A DNA stretch of 56,131 nt from CAZAXU01 sp964489245 (GTDB taxonomy: Bacteria > Bacteroidota > Bacteroidia > Flavobacteriales > Flavobacteriaceae): assembly GCA_964489245.1 (NCBI GenBank), contig CAZAXU010000006.1, positions 1 to 56,131 on the forward strand. The letters are read 5' to 3'. Numbering within the stretch: the stretch's first letter is position 1; every line of letters begins with the position of its first letter. The translations under genes were made by a program, and so were the position numbers. The notes under the pieces are model-generated. The model saw only the letters and a program-made list of their open reading frames with translations. It did not search any database and had not been told where the DNA came from. This document shows, piece after piece, positions 1 to 8,424 of this stretch.

Positions 1-239
1 TAATGGTTATTATAATTTTATGTTTACCTAAGTTACTGCTTTTACATAAATGCTAATGGCTACTAATTGATTGCCTCAAAGTTGGTTTCATTAAACAAAG
101 TTTGGTGCATTGCTGATGTAGCCTACAAACCCACCGCACATTTTACACATTTATTTTTGCCAACACACAAAATCCAACCTTGAAAAAATAAAAGAGTAAA
201 ATCTTCATCTCACAAACAGTATTAATTGAAAATTTATTA
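1..239. other. Non-coding left flank of the restriction-modification island
   Basis: I see no gene here. From about 110 to 180 the plus strand is rich in A and C, with short repeated words such as ccaac, cacac and acac. A similar but not identical A/C-rich stretch follows the endonuclease gene at about 3255-3313. I cannot find a long exact direct repeat joining the two flanks. The resemblance suggests the kind of spacer DNA that surrounds exchangeable accessory genes in Bacteroidota, but that is inference from base composition and short words only. Confidence 0.4.
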
Positions 240-261
240 TATATTTGTCAAATATTGACAA
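240..261 (+). promoter_or_regulatory. Promoter -7 box overlapped by a perfect inverted-repeat operator (controller gene)
   Basis: Bases 240-247 (TATATTTG) match the Bacteroidota -7 consensus TAnnTTTG. Bases 245-261 form a perfect inverted repeat: TTGTCAA, a 3-base spacer ATA, then TTGACAA. The left arm overlaps the last three bases of the -7 box and the right arm lies near the expected transcription start, 19 bases before the ATG of the HTH gene. A bound repressor would block polymerase, so autorepression by the downstream XRE protein is the simplest reading. That binding is inferred. Confidence 0.6.
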
Positions 262-280
262 GTCATAAATAAAAAGTCAA

Positions 281-607
281 ATGAAAGAAACATTTGGAGA
301 ATATATAAGAAAACTACGAACTGAAAACGAGTTAACATTAACCCAACTTGCAGCTAAACTTGATTTAGATTCTGCTAATTTAAGTAAAATTGAAAATGGG
401 AAACGAGAGTTTGATGAAAGACGCTTAGAAAAATTAGCTACAACATTTAAGCTAGACTTATCGATACTTAAAGCAGAATTTTACAGTGATTTTATTGCCA
501 AAAAACTTTATGAAACGAATTGTAACAATGAAGTTTTTGTTTTAGCTGAACAAAAAATTGAATATTTAAAACAAAAGAATTTAACACAATCAAAATTAAA
601 TTTATAA
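281..607 (+). CDS. XRE-family HTH regulator, probable controller protein of the R-M system
   Basis: This 108-residue protein has one Cro/C1-type helix-turn-helix at about residues 7-62, with the typical pattern LTLTQLAAKLDLDSANLSKIE followed by a conserved GKR. The C-terminal 40 residues are helical and charged and I recognise no domain there. It is the first gene of a three-gene set with a DNA methyltransferase and an endonuclease, in the place where type II systems often carry a controller (C) protein that times restriction after methylation. Its stop codon shares one base with the methyltransferase start (TAATG), which suggests coupled translation. The perfect palindrome at 245-261 is its likely operator. 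C proteins are usually about 80 residues, so this one is somewhat long. Confidence 0.75.
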   Translation: MKETFGEYIRKLRTENELTLTQLAAKLDLDSANLSKIENGKREFDERRLEKLATTFKLDLSILKAEFYSDFIAKKLYETNCNNEVFVLAEQKIEYLKQKNLTQSKLNL

Positions 608-2187
608 TGCCAGAATTACTAACAATAAAGGAAGCCAGTAAATGGGCAACAAATTACCTAAAAAAACAGGTTACTACTTCAAATATTTCATACTTAATCC
701 AATATGGCAGAGTATCAAAAATTGGTGATAACGGAAGTACTCAGGTTTTAAAAGAAGATTTGTTAAAATATTATCAACAAAATAATAAAACAAAAGAAGA
801 ACGCTGGAAAGATAAATTAGGTAATGATTTAAATTGGACATTATCTTTTGCTGAATATAAAGAATCTGAAACAACAAAACACGTTCACAGGTTACATCCT
901 TACAAAGGCAAATTTATACCTCAATTAGTTGAATATTTTTTGGATTCTCATACTGATAAATTTAAAAAAGAAGTGTTCTTTAAAAAAGGGGATATTGTTC
1001 TTGACCCTTTTTGTGGTTCAGGAACAACATTAGTTCAAGCAAATGAATTAGGAATAAATGCAATTGGTATAGATGTTTCAGCATTTAATACACAAATAAG
1101 CAATTCTAAGATTGGCAAATATGATTTTAAATTGATTAAAGAGACAGCAAAAGAAATCTCATTAAAATTAAAAGATTACCTTAAAAGTAGAAGTAATACA
1201 GAATTTGAAGCAGAATTATTAGAAGAATTAAAAGTCTTCAATGCAAAATATTTTCCATCACCTGAATTCAAATATAAAGTAAGACAAAAAGAAATAGACG
1301 AAAAGTCTTATGGTAAAGAAAAAGAGCAAAACTTTTTACCTATCTATGAGAATCTAATTAAAAAGTATAAAATAGAACTCAAACAAGAAAAGTCGGAAAC
1401 CTTTTTAGATAAATGGTTTACAAAGGTTATAAGAGATGAAATTGATTTTGTTTTTAATGAAATTAAGAAAATAAAAGATATTCCAACAAAACGGATTTTA
1501 AGTATTGTTTTAAGTCGAACTATTCGTTCTTGTAGAGCAACAACCCATTCGGATTTAGCAACACTTTTTGAACCTCAGATTACTACCTATTACTGTAAAA
1601 AACACGGAAAAATATGTAAACCTTTATTTTCAATTGATAGTTGGTGGAATCGATACACAAAAGACACTTTAAAACGATTAGAACAATTTGATAAATTAAG
1701 AACCAATACAAATCAAATTTGTTTAACCGGAGACAGTCGTAATATTAATATAGTTTCAGAGCTTAACCGTAAAAAACCAGAATTTTCTAAAATTGTTAAA
1801 ACGCAAAAAATTGATGGAATTTTTTCAAGTCCACCTTATGTTGGACTAATTGACTATCATGAACAACACGCATATTCTTATGATTTATTCGGTTTTGAAA
1901 GAAAAGACGAATTAGAAATAGGCCCGTTACACAAAGGTCAAGGACGTGAAGCAAGAGAAAGTTATGCCAAAGGAATTGCAGAAGTCCTTTTAAATAGTAA
2001 AAAATACCTTAAAGACAATTATGATATTTTTTTAGTAGCGAATGACAAATATGGTTTATATCCTAAAATAGCAGAAATGGCAGGTATGAAAATAGTCAAT
2101 AAATACAAGAGACCAGTTTTAAATCGTGTTGAAAAGGATAGAAATGCATATTCAGAAATAATATTTCATTTAAAGGAGAAAAAATAA
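607..2187 (+). CDS. Type II DNA methyltransferase (N4-cytosine or N6-adenine) with N-terminal HTH
   Basis: This 526-residue amino-methyltransferase should methylate the exocyclic amine of a base within the recognition site and so protect host DNA. The AdoMet-binding motif DPFCGSGT lies at residues 133-140 and the catalytic motif SSPPY at 407-411. SPPY is more usual in N4-cytosine enzymes and DPPY in N6-adenine enzymes, so N4C is my leaning. About 265 residues separate the two motifs, enough for a target-recognition domain. Residues 1-57 look like an excisionase/MerR-type winged helix, an unusual N-terminal addition. Both junctions (with the HTH gene and the endonuclease gene) are TAATG overlaps, so the three genes are very likely translated in series. 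Codon use is more AT-rich than in the chromosomal core, consistent with transfer. Confidence 0.85.
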   Translation: MPELLTIKEASKWATNYLKKQVTTSNISYLIQYGRVSKIGDNGSTQVLKEDLLKYYQQNNKTKEERWKDKLGNDLNWTLSFAEYKESETTKHVHRLHPYKGKFIPQLVEYFLDSHTDKFKKEVFFKKGDIVLDPFCGSGTTLVQANELGINAIGIDVSAFNTQISNSKIGKYDFKLIKETAKEISLKLKDYLKSRSNTEFEAELLEELKVFNAKYFPSPEFKYKVRQKEIDEKSYGKEKEQNFLPIYENLIKKYKIELKQEKSETFLDKWFTKVIRDEIDFVFNEIKKIKDIPTKRILSIVLSRTIRSCRATTHSDLATLFEPQITTYYCKKHGKICKPLFSIDSWWNRYTKDTLKRLEQFDKLRTNTNQICLTGDSRNINIVSELNRKKPEFSKIVKTQKIDGIFSSPPYVGLIDYHEQHAYSYDLFGFERKDELEIGPLHKGQGREARESYAKGIAEVLLNSKKYLKDNYDIFLVANDKYGLYPKIAEMAGMKIVNKYKRPVLNRVEKDRNAYSEIIFHLKEKK

Positions 2188-3254
2188 TGGCATTAGATAA
2201 TAAAATCAAAGAAAAAATCGCAACAGAAGTAATAAAAACTCTTGTTAGCAGATTTGACAGTTTTCCAGAAGATGCTTCGCAAAACAGAAATGCACCATTT
2301 CACAAAGCATTTTTAAATGCTTTTACTGACAAATTTGAAGATAAAGTTTCAGATATCCCTTTTTTCATTTCGTTGAGCAGTTGGTTACAAGGTTTAAATA
2401 CAACACTTGGTCAAACATTTTTTGAAAATATTTCTCATCATATAAGTCATGGAGAGAAAAGAGAATACACATCAGGAAGGTTAGGAAATCTGAAAATTAA
2501 TCAATCACAAAGGAATCATATCAGTAAAATTATTGCTGACCTTAGTACTTCAACAAAAAGTCCGGATTTAGATATCGAAAATCAATTATTGTTTACTAAT
2601 TATGATGATGCTTTAATAGATGCAATGGATTTTTCTGCTGATGTCTTTATTTTAGATGATGATACTGTTTGTGCAATTGAATTAAAATCTGTGAAACCAA
2701 ATTCAGGTGAAATGAAAGGAGAGAAACAAAAAATTTTAGAAGGGAAAGCAGCATTATATAAAGAGTTTCCAGATAGGGAAATTTTGTTTTATATGGGATT
2801 TCCATTTGACCCAACAGTTGATATTGAAAATGAACCCGAAACAAGTTTTGATAAAGATAGGTTTTTAGGGCAGATAATTAATATGACTAAGTACTTTGAT
2901 AAAGATGAAACACTTGTAGCATCAGAACTATGGGATTTTCTATCAGGAGATACTCAAACAATGGAGCAAATACTGGAAATAATCAATACTATTTCGACAG
3001 TTGACTTTTTAGATAAATATAATTACTTAACAGTTAATGCTAATCGTACAAACCAGCGTTACAAAGACATTTTAACAGAATGGTATCTCTTTTCTGAACT
3101 TGAACTTATTGAAAATGATGAAATTATTAGAAATGAGATTGCTGGTAATAAAAAACTGACGAGAATATATAATAAACAAGCGTTTGAAAGTAACAATAGT
3201 AAAAAAGGCACATATAGATTTGATAGATATAACGAACTGAAAGCCTTACTATAA
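2187..3254 (+). CDS. Type II restriction endonuclease, PD-(D/E)XK fold, TdeIII-like
   Basis: This 355-residue protein follows the methyltransferase with a TAATG overlap and is the expected restriction partner. Residues 148-170 carry a PD-(D/E)XK nuclease core: D152 in an ADVFILDDD strand, then E165 and K167 in AIELKS. This is followed by a helix beginning about residue 174 (GEMKGEKQK) that is typical of several restriction enzymes. The N-terminal half, with SSWLQGLNTTLGQTFFE at 64-80, reminds me of the TdeIII family, whose prototype recognises GGNCC. That family match is from memory of sequence patterns and the specificity is not established here. The protein ends just before A/C-rich spacer DNA. 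Confidence 0.75.
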   Translation: MALDNKIKEKIATEVIKTLVSRFDSFPEDASQNRNAPFHKAFLNAFTDKFEDKVSDIPFFISLSSWLQGLNTTLGQTFFENISHHISHGEKREYTSGRLGNLKINQSQRNHISKIIADLSTSTKSPDLDIENQLLFTNYDDALIDAMDFSADVFILDDDTVCAIELKSVKPNSGEMKGEKQKILEGKAALYKEFPDREILFYMGFPFDPTVDIENEPETSFDKDRFLGQIINMTKYFDKDETLVASELWDFLSGDTQTMEQILEIINTISTVDFLDKYNYLTVNANRTNQRYKDILTEWYLFSELELIENDEIIRNEIAGNKKLTRIYNKQAFESNNSKKGTYRFDRYNELKALL

Positions 3255-3313
3255 GCCATACACATTTGCAATTCACACGAGCCAACGCTCAGACCCAAAA
3301 CTTGCCAAAGAGT
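3255..3313. other. A/C-rich spacer after the endonuclease gene
   Basis: This stretch begins at the endonuclease stop codon. It holds short repeated words (cacat, cacac, gccaacgc, ttgcc) on an A/C-rich plus strand, similar in character to bases 110-180 on the other side of the restriction-modification genes. It could be a cassette boundary or part of a dispersed repeat family. No exact copy is present in this window. Confidence 0.35.
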
Positions 3314-3448
3314 ATGTCTTTTGCTAACGCACCGAAAGAAATTAAACTTGTAGCAAATTTGAAAGAGAAAATGGCTGAAATGAATGAAAGCCGGCAGAGA
3401 ACAAAAGCAACCCTTACAAACTCATCTCTAAAAATCTCCGGATTCTAA
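3314..3448 (+). pseudogene. Possible 3' remnant of a gene cut by the island, or a 44-residue small protein
   Basis: A 44-codon open frame with an ATG at 3314 encodes a charged helical peptide beginning MSFANAPKEIKLVANLKEK and ending in KISGF. The amino-acid pattern looks like real coding sequence but I recognise no family. The frame stays open upstream through the A/C-rich spacer, which suggests the tail of a longer gene whose front was replaced by the restriction-modification island. A genuine small protein is the alternative. No promoter is visible directly upstream. Confidence 0.3.
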
Positions 3449-3482
3449 AGCTTAACCGAGCCATAAGCATGAAAAAATTATC

Positions 3483-4082
3483 CTAGAGTTTCAATTCGTC
3501 TTTTAATTTTGCCAAGGCACCTTCTTCAACTTTCCAATTATAGATTTTGCTTAGAACATAAATGTTTTGAAGTTCTTCCAACAACCTTTGTTTTGCTTGT
3601 TTTTCCAAGGCTTGGATATTGATATTTGATTTGATACGTTCAATGGCTTTTCTGTTGATTTCGTTCAATTCTTCTTTGCTGAAAGCATTGAATTTGCTTT
3701 GTTGCAAATCATAATATTTGATATCAGGAATAATGGAGATTTCTGCCGTGGGGATACGGACAATTTTGATAATTTTTTGAATTGAGTCCACATCGATTTT
3801 TAACCGGCTTAAATCATAAGAAATCTGAACTTTTGCATTAACCGATAAAACAGCGTTTTTATTGAACTCAAATTGGTCGAAAAAATATTTTTTTGAATCG
3901 GAATAAGAATATACCTCGTTGAAATAAGCCTCCGTGACCACAAGCTTATTGAGTTTTTTGATGTTTTCCAAAATGACATTACTCTGTTGTCTGATTTCCG
4001 TATTTTTTCTCTTTTCAAAATAGAGCAAAGTGACCAAAATTCCAATCAAAATACCAAAAAAAAAGAAACTAAACCTTTTCAT
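3483..4082 (-). CDS. DUF4230 domain protein, membrane anchored
   Basis: This 199-residue protein has an N-terminal membrane segment at about residues 4-21 (FSFFFFGILIGILVTLLYF) and an extracytoplasmic domain that I recognise as DUF4230. Typical features are a TEAYFNEVYSYSDSK stretch and the strand VLSVNAKVQISYDL, with an ISIIPDIKYYDLQQS segment in the middle and two helices at the C-terminus. The molecular role of the family is unknown. It is transcribed alone, away from the parvulin operon. A sequence TACTTTTA at 4111-4118 on the minus strand is a near match to the -7 box. Confidence 0.8.
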   Translation of the reverse strand: MKRFSFFFFGILIGILVTLLYFEKRKNTEIRQQSNVILENIKKLNKLVVTEAYFNEVYSYSDSKKYFFDQFEFNKNAVLSVNAKVQISYDLSRLKIDVDSIQKIIKIVRIPTAEISIIPDIKYYDLQQSKFNAFSKEELNEINRKAIERIKSNINIQALEKQAKQRLLEELQNIYVLSKIYNWKVEEGALAKLKDELKL

Positions 4083-4172
4083 TATGACTTGGGGAGTTAT
4101 AAATTTTTGTTAAAAGTAGGAAAATAAAACGAAATAAAGATGAGTTATAAGTCTCATATGCATAATAAATTT

Positions 4173-4180
4173 TAAATTTG
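4173..4180 (+). promoter_or_regulatory. Probable -7 promoter box of the parvulin/MoxR operon
   Basis: TAAATTTG matches the Bacteroidota -7 consensus TAnnTTTG and lies 22 bases before the start codon at 4203. I see no convincing TTTG element about 20 bases upstream, so only the -7 half is supported. Confidence 0.45.
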
Positions 4181-4202
4181 CAGAAACCTAAAAATATATA
4201 TT

Positions 4203-6155
4203 ATGAGAAAGATTTTAATTGTTTTTGTATTGTTGGGCTATCTAAGCCTGTCTGCGCAAGATGATAAAGAAATTCTGATGAGGGTGAACAACAAGCCTGT
4301 TACAGTGGAAACCTTTGTCAAAATGTACACGAAAAACCTGGATTTGGTTCAAGATGAAACGCAAAAAGATATCGACAACTATTTGAATCTATTCATCAAC
4401 TATCGTCTGGAGTTGGAAGATGTCTATGCAAAACGCTATGACACACTTCCAAAATTCAAGAGAGAATTCAAAGGCTACAGAAATGATTTGGCAAAAAAAT
4501 ATTTAAATGATGATGAGCTGATAGACAAACAGGTCAAGGAGTTGTATGAACGTATGAAAACAGATGTGAAAGTGGCACATATACTCATTCAAATTCCGCC
4601 AAACGCAAGCCCGAAAGATTCCTTGAATGCCTACAATAAGATTATGAAAATCTATAAAGAAGCTTTGGCTTCAAAAGATTTTGCCGCATTGGTTGTGAAA
4701 TATTCAGAAGACCCTTCTGCAAAAGACAACAAAGGAGATTTGGACTATATCAATGTTTTTCATACGGTCTACCCCTTTGAATCGGCTGCCTACAACACAC
4801 CCGTAGGAAAAATTTCAAAACCTTTCAGAACAAGATTCGGCTATCATATCGTGAAAGTTTTGAACAGAAGACCTGCCCGTGGAAATATTGAAGTGGCACA
4901 TATCATGACCATGGACAGAAAAGGAGAACCGAAAAAAAAGGAATCTGATGCCAAAACCAGAATTGAAGAAATCTATACCAAACTGAAATCAGGCAAAGGA
5001 GAATTCGGCAAGTTGGCAAAACAATTCTCTGATGATAAAGGCTCCGCCAAGCAAGGAGGGCGGTTGAGAGAGTTTGGAATCAGACAAATGATTCCGGAGT
5101 TTGAAAATCAGGCTTTCGCACTTAAAAATCCGGGAGATATCTCAAAACCTTTTCATACAAAATACGGTTGGCACATCATAAAACTCTTAAACAAATATCC
5201 CTTGCAGCCTTTTGAAAAAGAAAAACAACAACTCAGATATCAAGTGACCAGAGACGAGCGCTCAAAATTGGGTAGAGAAAAACTGATTCGCCGTTTGAAA
5301 AAAGATTTTAAAATCGATATGAAAGGAGCGCTTTCCAAGGTATATGCCTTGATTAATAAAGACTTTTTCAAAACCATGTGGAAATTCCCGAAATCAAGTG
5401 ATTTACTAGATAAAACTTTGATAACCATCAATGGAGAAATGGATGTGAAATATGCAGATTTCTTTCACTATTTATCAGCAAATCAATATAAAGACGAATC
5501 TCAATATAAAGACAAAGAAATTATCGTGAAAATGCTGTTTGAAAAATTTAAAGATCAAAAAGTATTGGACTATTTCAATAAAAATCTGGAAAAATTCTAT
5601 CCTGATTTTGCTGATATAGTCAATGAATACAGAAACGGTCTGTTGATGTTCTATATCAAGTCGGATATGATTTGGAATAAATCCATCAAAGATACGCTGG
5701 GACTGAAGCAATTCTTTCAAAGCAACAAAGAAAAATTCAAGCTGCCCAAAAGATTTGATGTACTCACACTTCAGTTTGATCATAAGAAAACAGCAAAAAA
5801 AGCCCTGAAATGTCTAAAGAAAAATAAAAGCTTGGACGATATCAAAAAGAAATTTTCAGGCGAAACCATTTTGGCAAAAGAAAGAGAATATAATGTCGAT
5901 GATGCATTTGTCAAAACACATGGAATTGACAAAAACAAATATGTTCAATATAAAGAAAACGGACAATATTTTGTTTTGAAACGTATAAAAATCAAGGCGC
6001 CGGAATCTCCTGAGCTTGAAAAGGTCAAAGGAAAAATAACCAACGAATATCAAAAATATCTAGAGCAAGAATGGCTCAAAAAACTCAAGCGGAAATATCC
6101 CGTAAAACTCAATGAAAATATTTGGAAAAAAGTTAGAGCAAAATACAAATCTTAG
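4203..6155 (+). CDS. Periplasmic peptidyl-prolyl isomerase with two parvulin domains (SurA/PpiD-like)
   Basis: This 650-residue protein begins with a Sec signal peptide (hydrophobic core residues 4-16, cleavage near AQD at 18-20). A helical chaperone-like N-domain is followed by two PpiC-type rotamase domains. The first is at about residues 120-222 (starting VAHILIQIP, ending FGYHIVKVL) and the second at about 228-335 (starting VAHIMTM, ending YGWHIIKLL). The remaining 300 residues are helical and lysine-rich. It probably helps outer-membrane and secreted proteins fold in the periplasm. It is the first gene of an operon with two related factors, and its last 44 bases overlap the next gene in another frame. 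Confidence 0.88.
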   Translation: MRKILIVFVLLGYLSLSAQDDKEILMRVNNKPVTVETFVKMYTKNLDLVQDETQKDIDNYLNLFINYRLELEDVYAKRYDTLPKFKREFKGYRNDLAKKYLNDDELIDKQVKELYERMKTDVKVAHILIQIPPNASPKDSLNAYNKIMKIYKEALASKDFAALVVKYSEDPSAKDNKGDLDYINVFHTVYPFESAAYNTPVGKISKPFRTRFGYHIVKVLNRRPARGNIEVAHIMTMDRKGEPKKKESDAKTRIEEIYTKLKSGKGEFGKLAKQFSDDKGSAKQGGRLREFGIRQMIPEFENQAFALKNPGDISKPFHTKYGWHIIKLLNKYPLQPFEKEKQQLRYQVTRDERSKLGREKLIRRLKKDFKIDMKGALSKVYALINKDFFKTMWKFPKSSDLLDKTLITINGEMDVKYADFFHYLSANQYKDESQYKDKEIIVKMLFEKFKDQKVLDYFNKNLEKFYPDFADIVNEYRNGLLMFYIKSDMIWNKSIKDTLGLKQFFQSNKEKFKLPKRFDVLTLQFDHKKTAKKALKCLKKNKSLDDIKKKFSGETILAKEREYNVDDAFVKTHGIDKNKYVQYKENGQYFVLKRIKIKAPESPELEKVKGKITNEYQKYLEQEWLKKLKRKYPVKLNENIWKKVRAKYKS

Positions 6156-7002
6156 CCTATTGCTGCTGTTGAGTTTGTTTGTCTCCTCTTGTAGTTTGTT
6201 CAACCAAAAGGAGAAAAAAACACCTCTGGCAAAAGTCTATGATAAGGTCTTATATCTTGAAGATATCAAGAATGATTTCTCTATGCTGAAAAGCAAAGAA
6301 GACAGTCTGATTGCCATCAATAAATATATTGAAGATTGGGCATATGAGACGTTGTTGGTTGAAAGTGCAAAAAGAAATATTGACACATTGCAAATTCATC
6401 AATTGGTCAAACAATATGAAAAAGATTTGTTGATGGATACTTATAAAGATTTGCTGGCAGAAAAATATCTGGATACTTTTGTTGCGGTGGATAGCATAAA
6501 AAAATATTACAACAACAACAAAACTTATTTCAAAGCCAAGGAACCTTTGGTCAAGCCCATTTATATCGTTTTTAATGATGCTGACAAAAACAAATATAAA
6601 TATCAAAAGTGGTTCTTTTCTAAAAAAATTGAACACAAAGACAGCTTGCTGAAAAGGACACCTATTTTTAAGAAAATGGATATCGAAGGAGAAAAATGGT
6701 ATACTTTGAAGTCATTCAGAGAAGAATTGCCAAGGTTTTCGAGAGTGGGAGATAAGCAAATCCTAAAAAAAAGTAAAAAATTTATTTTAAAAGATAGTTT
6801 AGGTTTATATTTGGTGCTGATTAAAGACAGGATAAATATAGGAGAACCCTTGGCGTTTAATTTTGTTAAAGAAGATCTCAAACAATTGCTTTTGAACCAA
6901 AGAAAAAGAAAAGTGATTGCCAAGCTCAAAAAAGAAATTAAAGAAGAAGCCATAAAAAAGAAACATTTTGAATTATATAAAATACACAAGAATGACGAAT
7001 AA
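6112..7002 (+). CDS. SurA-like lipoprotein without a recognisable parvulin domain
   Basis: This 296-residue protein sits between two parvulin genes and overlaps both. The start at 6112 gives a basic N-terminus, then a lipoprotein signal peptide (LSLLLLLSLFVSSC, lipid-attached Cys at residue 27). The body is helical and charged, like the N-domain of SurA or PpiD, with a short region (about 140-170) that could be a degenerate rotamase strand pattern. I see no intact PpiC signature. It is probably a folding chaperone working beside its neighbours. In other flavobacteria the same slot often holds a poorly annotated peptidyl-prolyl isomerase-like protein, by my recollection. Confidence 0.7.
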   Translation: MKIFGKKLEQNTNLSLLLLLSLFVSSCSLFNQKEKKTPLAKVYDKVLYLEDIKNDFSMLKSKEDSLIAINKYIEDWAYETLLVESAKRNIDTLQIHQLVKQYEKDLLMDTYKDLLAEKYLDTFVAVDSIKKYYNNNKTYFKAKEPLVKPIYIVFNDADKNKYKYQKWFFSKKIEHKDSLLKRTPIFKKMDIEGEKWYTLKSFREELPRFSRVGDKQILKKSKKFILKDSLGLYLVLIKDRINIGEPLAFNFVKEDLKQLLLNQRKRKVIAKLKKEIKEEAIKKKHFELYKIHKNDE

Positions 7003-8422
7003 AAACTTTATATCACTCATTGCCTTTATATTTACCATAGTAAGTTTTGCACAAGAAAACGGAAAGAAAAACGATTCAATCGTGCAAAAAAAAGACTCAA
7101 TCATACAAAAAATTGATTCGGTCAAACCCAAGATACAACGAGTGAAGATTGATGGAATAGCAGCGGTTGTAGGAGATAATATTGTGTTGAACTCTGATAT
7201 TTACAGAATGAAAACACAACTGAAAGAACAAGGCATTCCGATTAAAAATCTCAGCACTTGTGATATTATGGAGAGTTTGTTGCAAGATAAAATGTTTGTG
7301 CAAGAAGCAAAAAAAGACACCTTAATCACCGTCTCTGAAAAAGAAATTACCGGAATGGTTTCTCAACAAATTGACTACATGAAAGCCCAACTGGGATCGA
7401 TGGAAAAAGTTCTGGAATTCTATAATAAAAAAACATTGAAAGAACTCAAAGATGAGCTTTCCACTTTGGATAAAAACAGAAAGTACAGCGAGAAAATGAA
7501 AGAGAAAATTGTCAAAGATATCGATGTGAGTCCTGAGGAGATTAAAAATTTCTATGATAAAATCCCAAAAGATAAACTACCGGAATTCGGCACGCAAGTG
7601 GAACTTTATCAGATTGTGATTAAACCAAAACCGGATAAAGAAGAAGTCAGGAAAGTCATTGACCAACTTAAAAATATTAAAAAATCAATTGAAGAAGGTT
7701 CCAGTTTCAGAACCCAAGCGGTTTTGTATTCTCAAGATCCCGGTTCAAGGGCTGACGGCGGAAAATATGTGATCAACAGAAAATCGGGTTTTGTGCAAGA
7801 ATTCAAAGATGTTGCTTTCAGTCTGGACGAAGGAAGCATCTCAGAACCTTTTAAAACCCAGTTCGGGTGGCATATTCTGCAGGTCGAAAAAATCAAAGGA
7901 CAAGAGCGTGTTGTAAGACATATTCTGTTGGTTCCGGAAATTGGATTTCTAAACCAAAGAAGCGCCAAAAAGAAATTAGATTCCATCAGAAAAAGAATCT
8001 TGGATAAAGAATTAGATTTTGAAGAAGCAGCTAAAGCATTTTCTGATGACGAAAACACAAAAAAAATGGGAGGAAAAGTGGTGAACCCCTCCAGCGGAGA
8101 GTCGTTGTTGGATTTGACTACCTTGGATCCGAAAATTTTTAAAAAAGTAGAAAAATTGAACGAAGGAGATATTTCTGAAGTATATGAGGAAAAAGAACCT
8201 ACGGGAAAATCACATTACCGCATTCTTTATGTGAAGAAAAAAATACCGGCACACAAGGCTGACTATGTGAAAGATTATGTAAAAATCAAGCAAATGGCGC
8301 TTGAAAAGAAAAAAGAAAAAGTCTTGGTGAAATGGATGAATGAAAAAATTAAAAACAATTATATTAAAATAAACAAGGCGTATAAAGATTGTAAGTTTCA
8401 AAGTAACTGGATAAAAAAATAA
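6992..8422 (+). CDS. Periplasmic chaperone/peptidyl-prolyl isomerase, SurA type
   Basis: I place the start at 6992 (MTNKNFISLIAFIFTIVSFAQ) because this gives a clean signal peptide. An ATG at 6968 would add eight residues in front of it. The mature 450-residue protein has a SurA N-domain at about residues 45-170 (IDGIAAVVGDNIVLNSDI is typical of SurA). One parvulin domain lies at about 202-300, ending FGWHILQVEK, and a second at about 303-430 starts VVRHILLVPE. The role is outer-membrane protein biogenesis in the periplasm. It overlaps the preceding gene by 11 bases and is followed two bases later by the MoxR gene. Confidence 0.88.
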   Translation: MTNKNFISLIAFIFTIVSFAQENGKKNDSIVQKKDSIIQKIDSVKPKIQRVKIDGIAAVVGDNIVLNSDIYRMKTQLKEQGIPIKNLSTCDIMESLLQDKMFVQEAKKDTLITVSEKEITGMVSQQIDYMKAQLGSMEKVLEFYNKKTLKELKDELSTLDKNRKYSEKMKEKIVKDIDVSPEEIKNFYDKIPKDKLPEFGTQVELYQIVIKPKPDKEEVRKVIDQLKNIKKSIEEGSSFRTQAVLYSQDPGSRADGGKYVINRKSGFVQEFKDVAFSLDEGSISEPFKTQFGWHILQVEKIKGQERVVRHILLVPEIGFLNQRSAKKKLDSIRKRILDKELDFEEAAKAFSDDENTKKMGGKVVNPSSGESLLDLTTLDPKIFKKVEKLNEGDISEVYEEKEPTGKSHYRILYVKKKIPAHKADYVKDYVKIKQMALEKKKEKVLVKWMNEKIKNNYIKINKAYKDCKFQSNWIKK

Positions 8423-8424
8423 GC

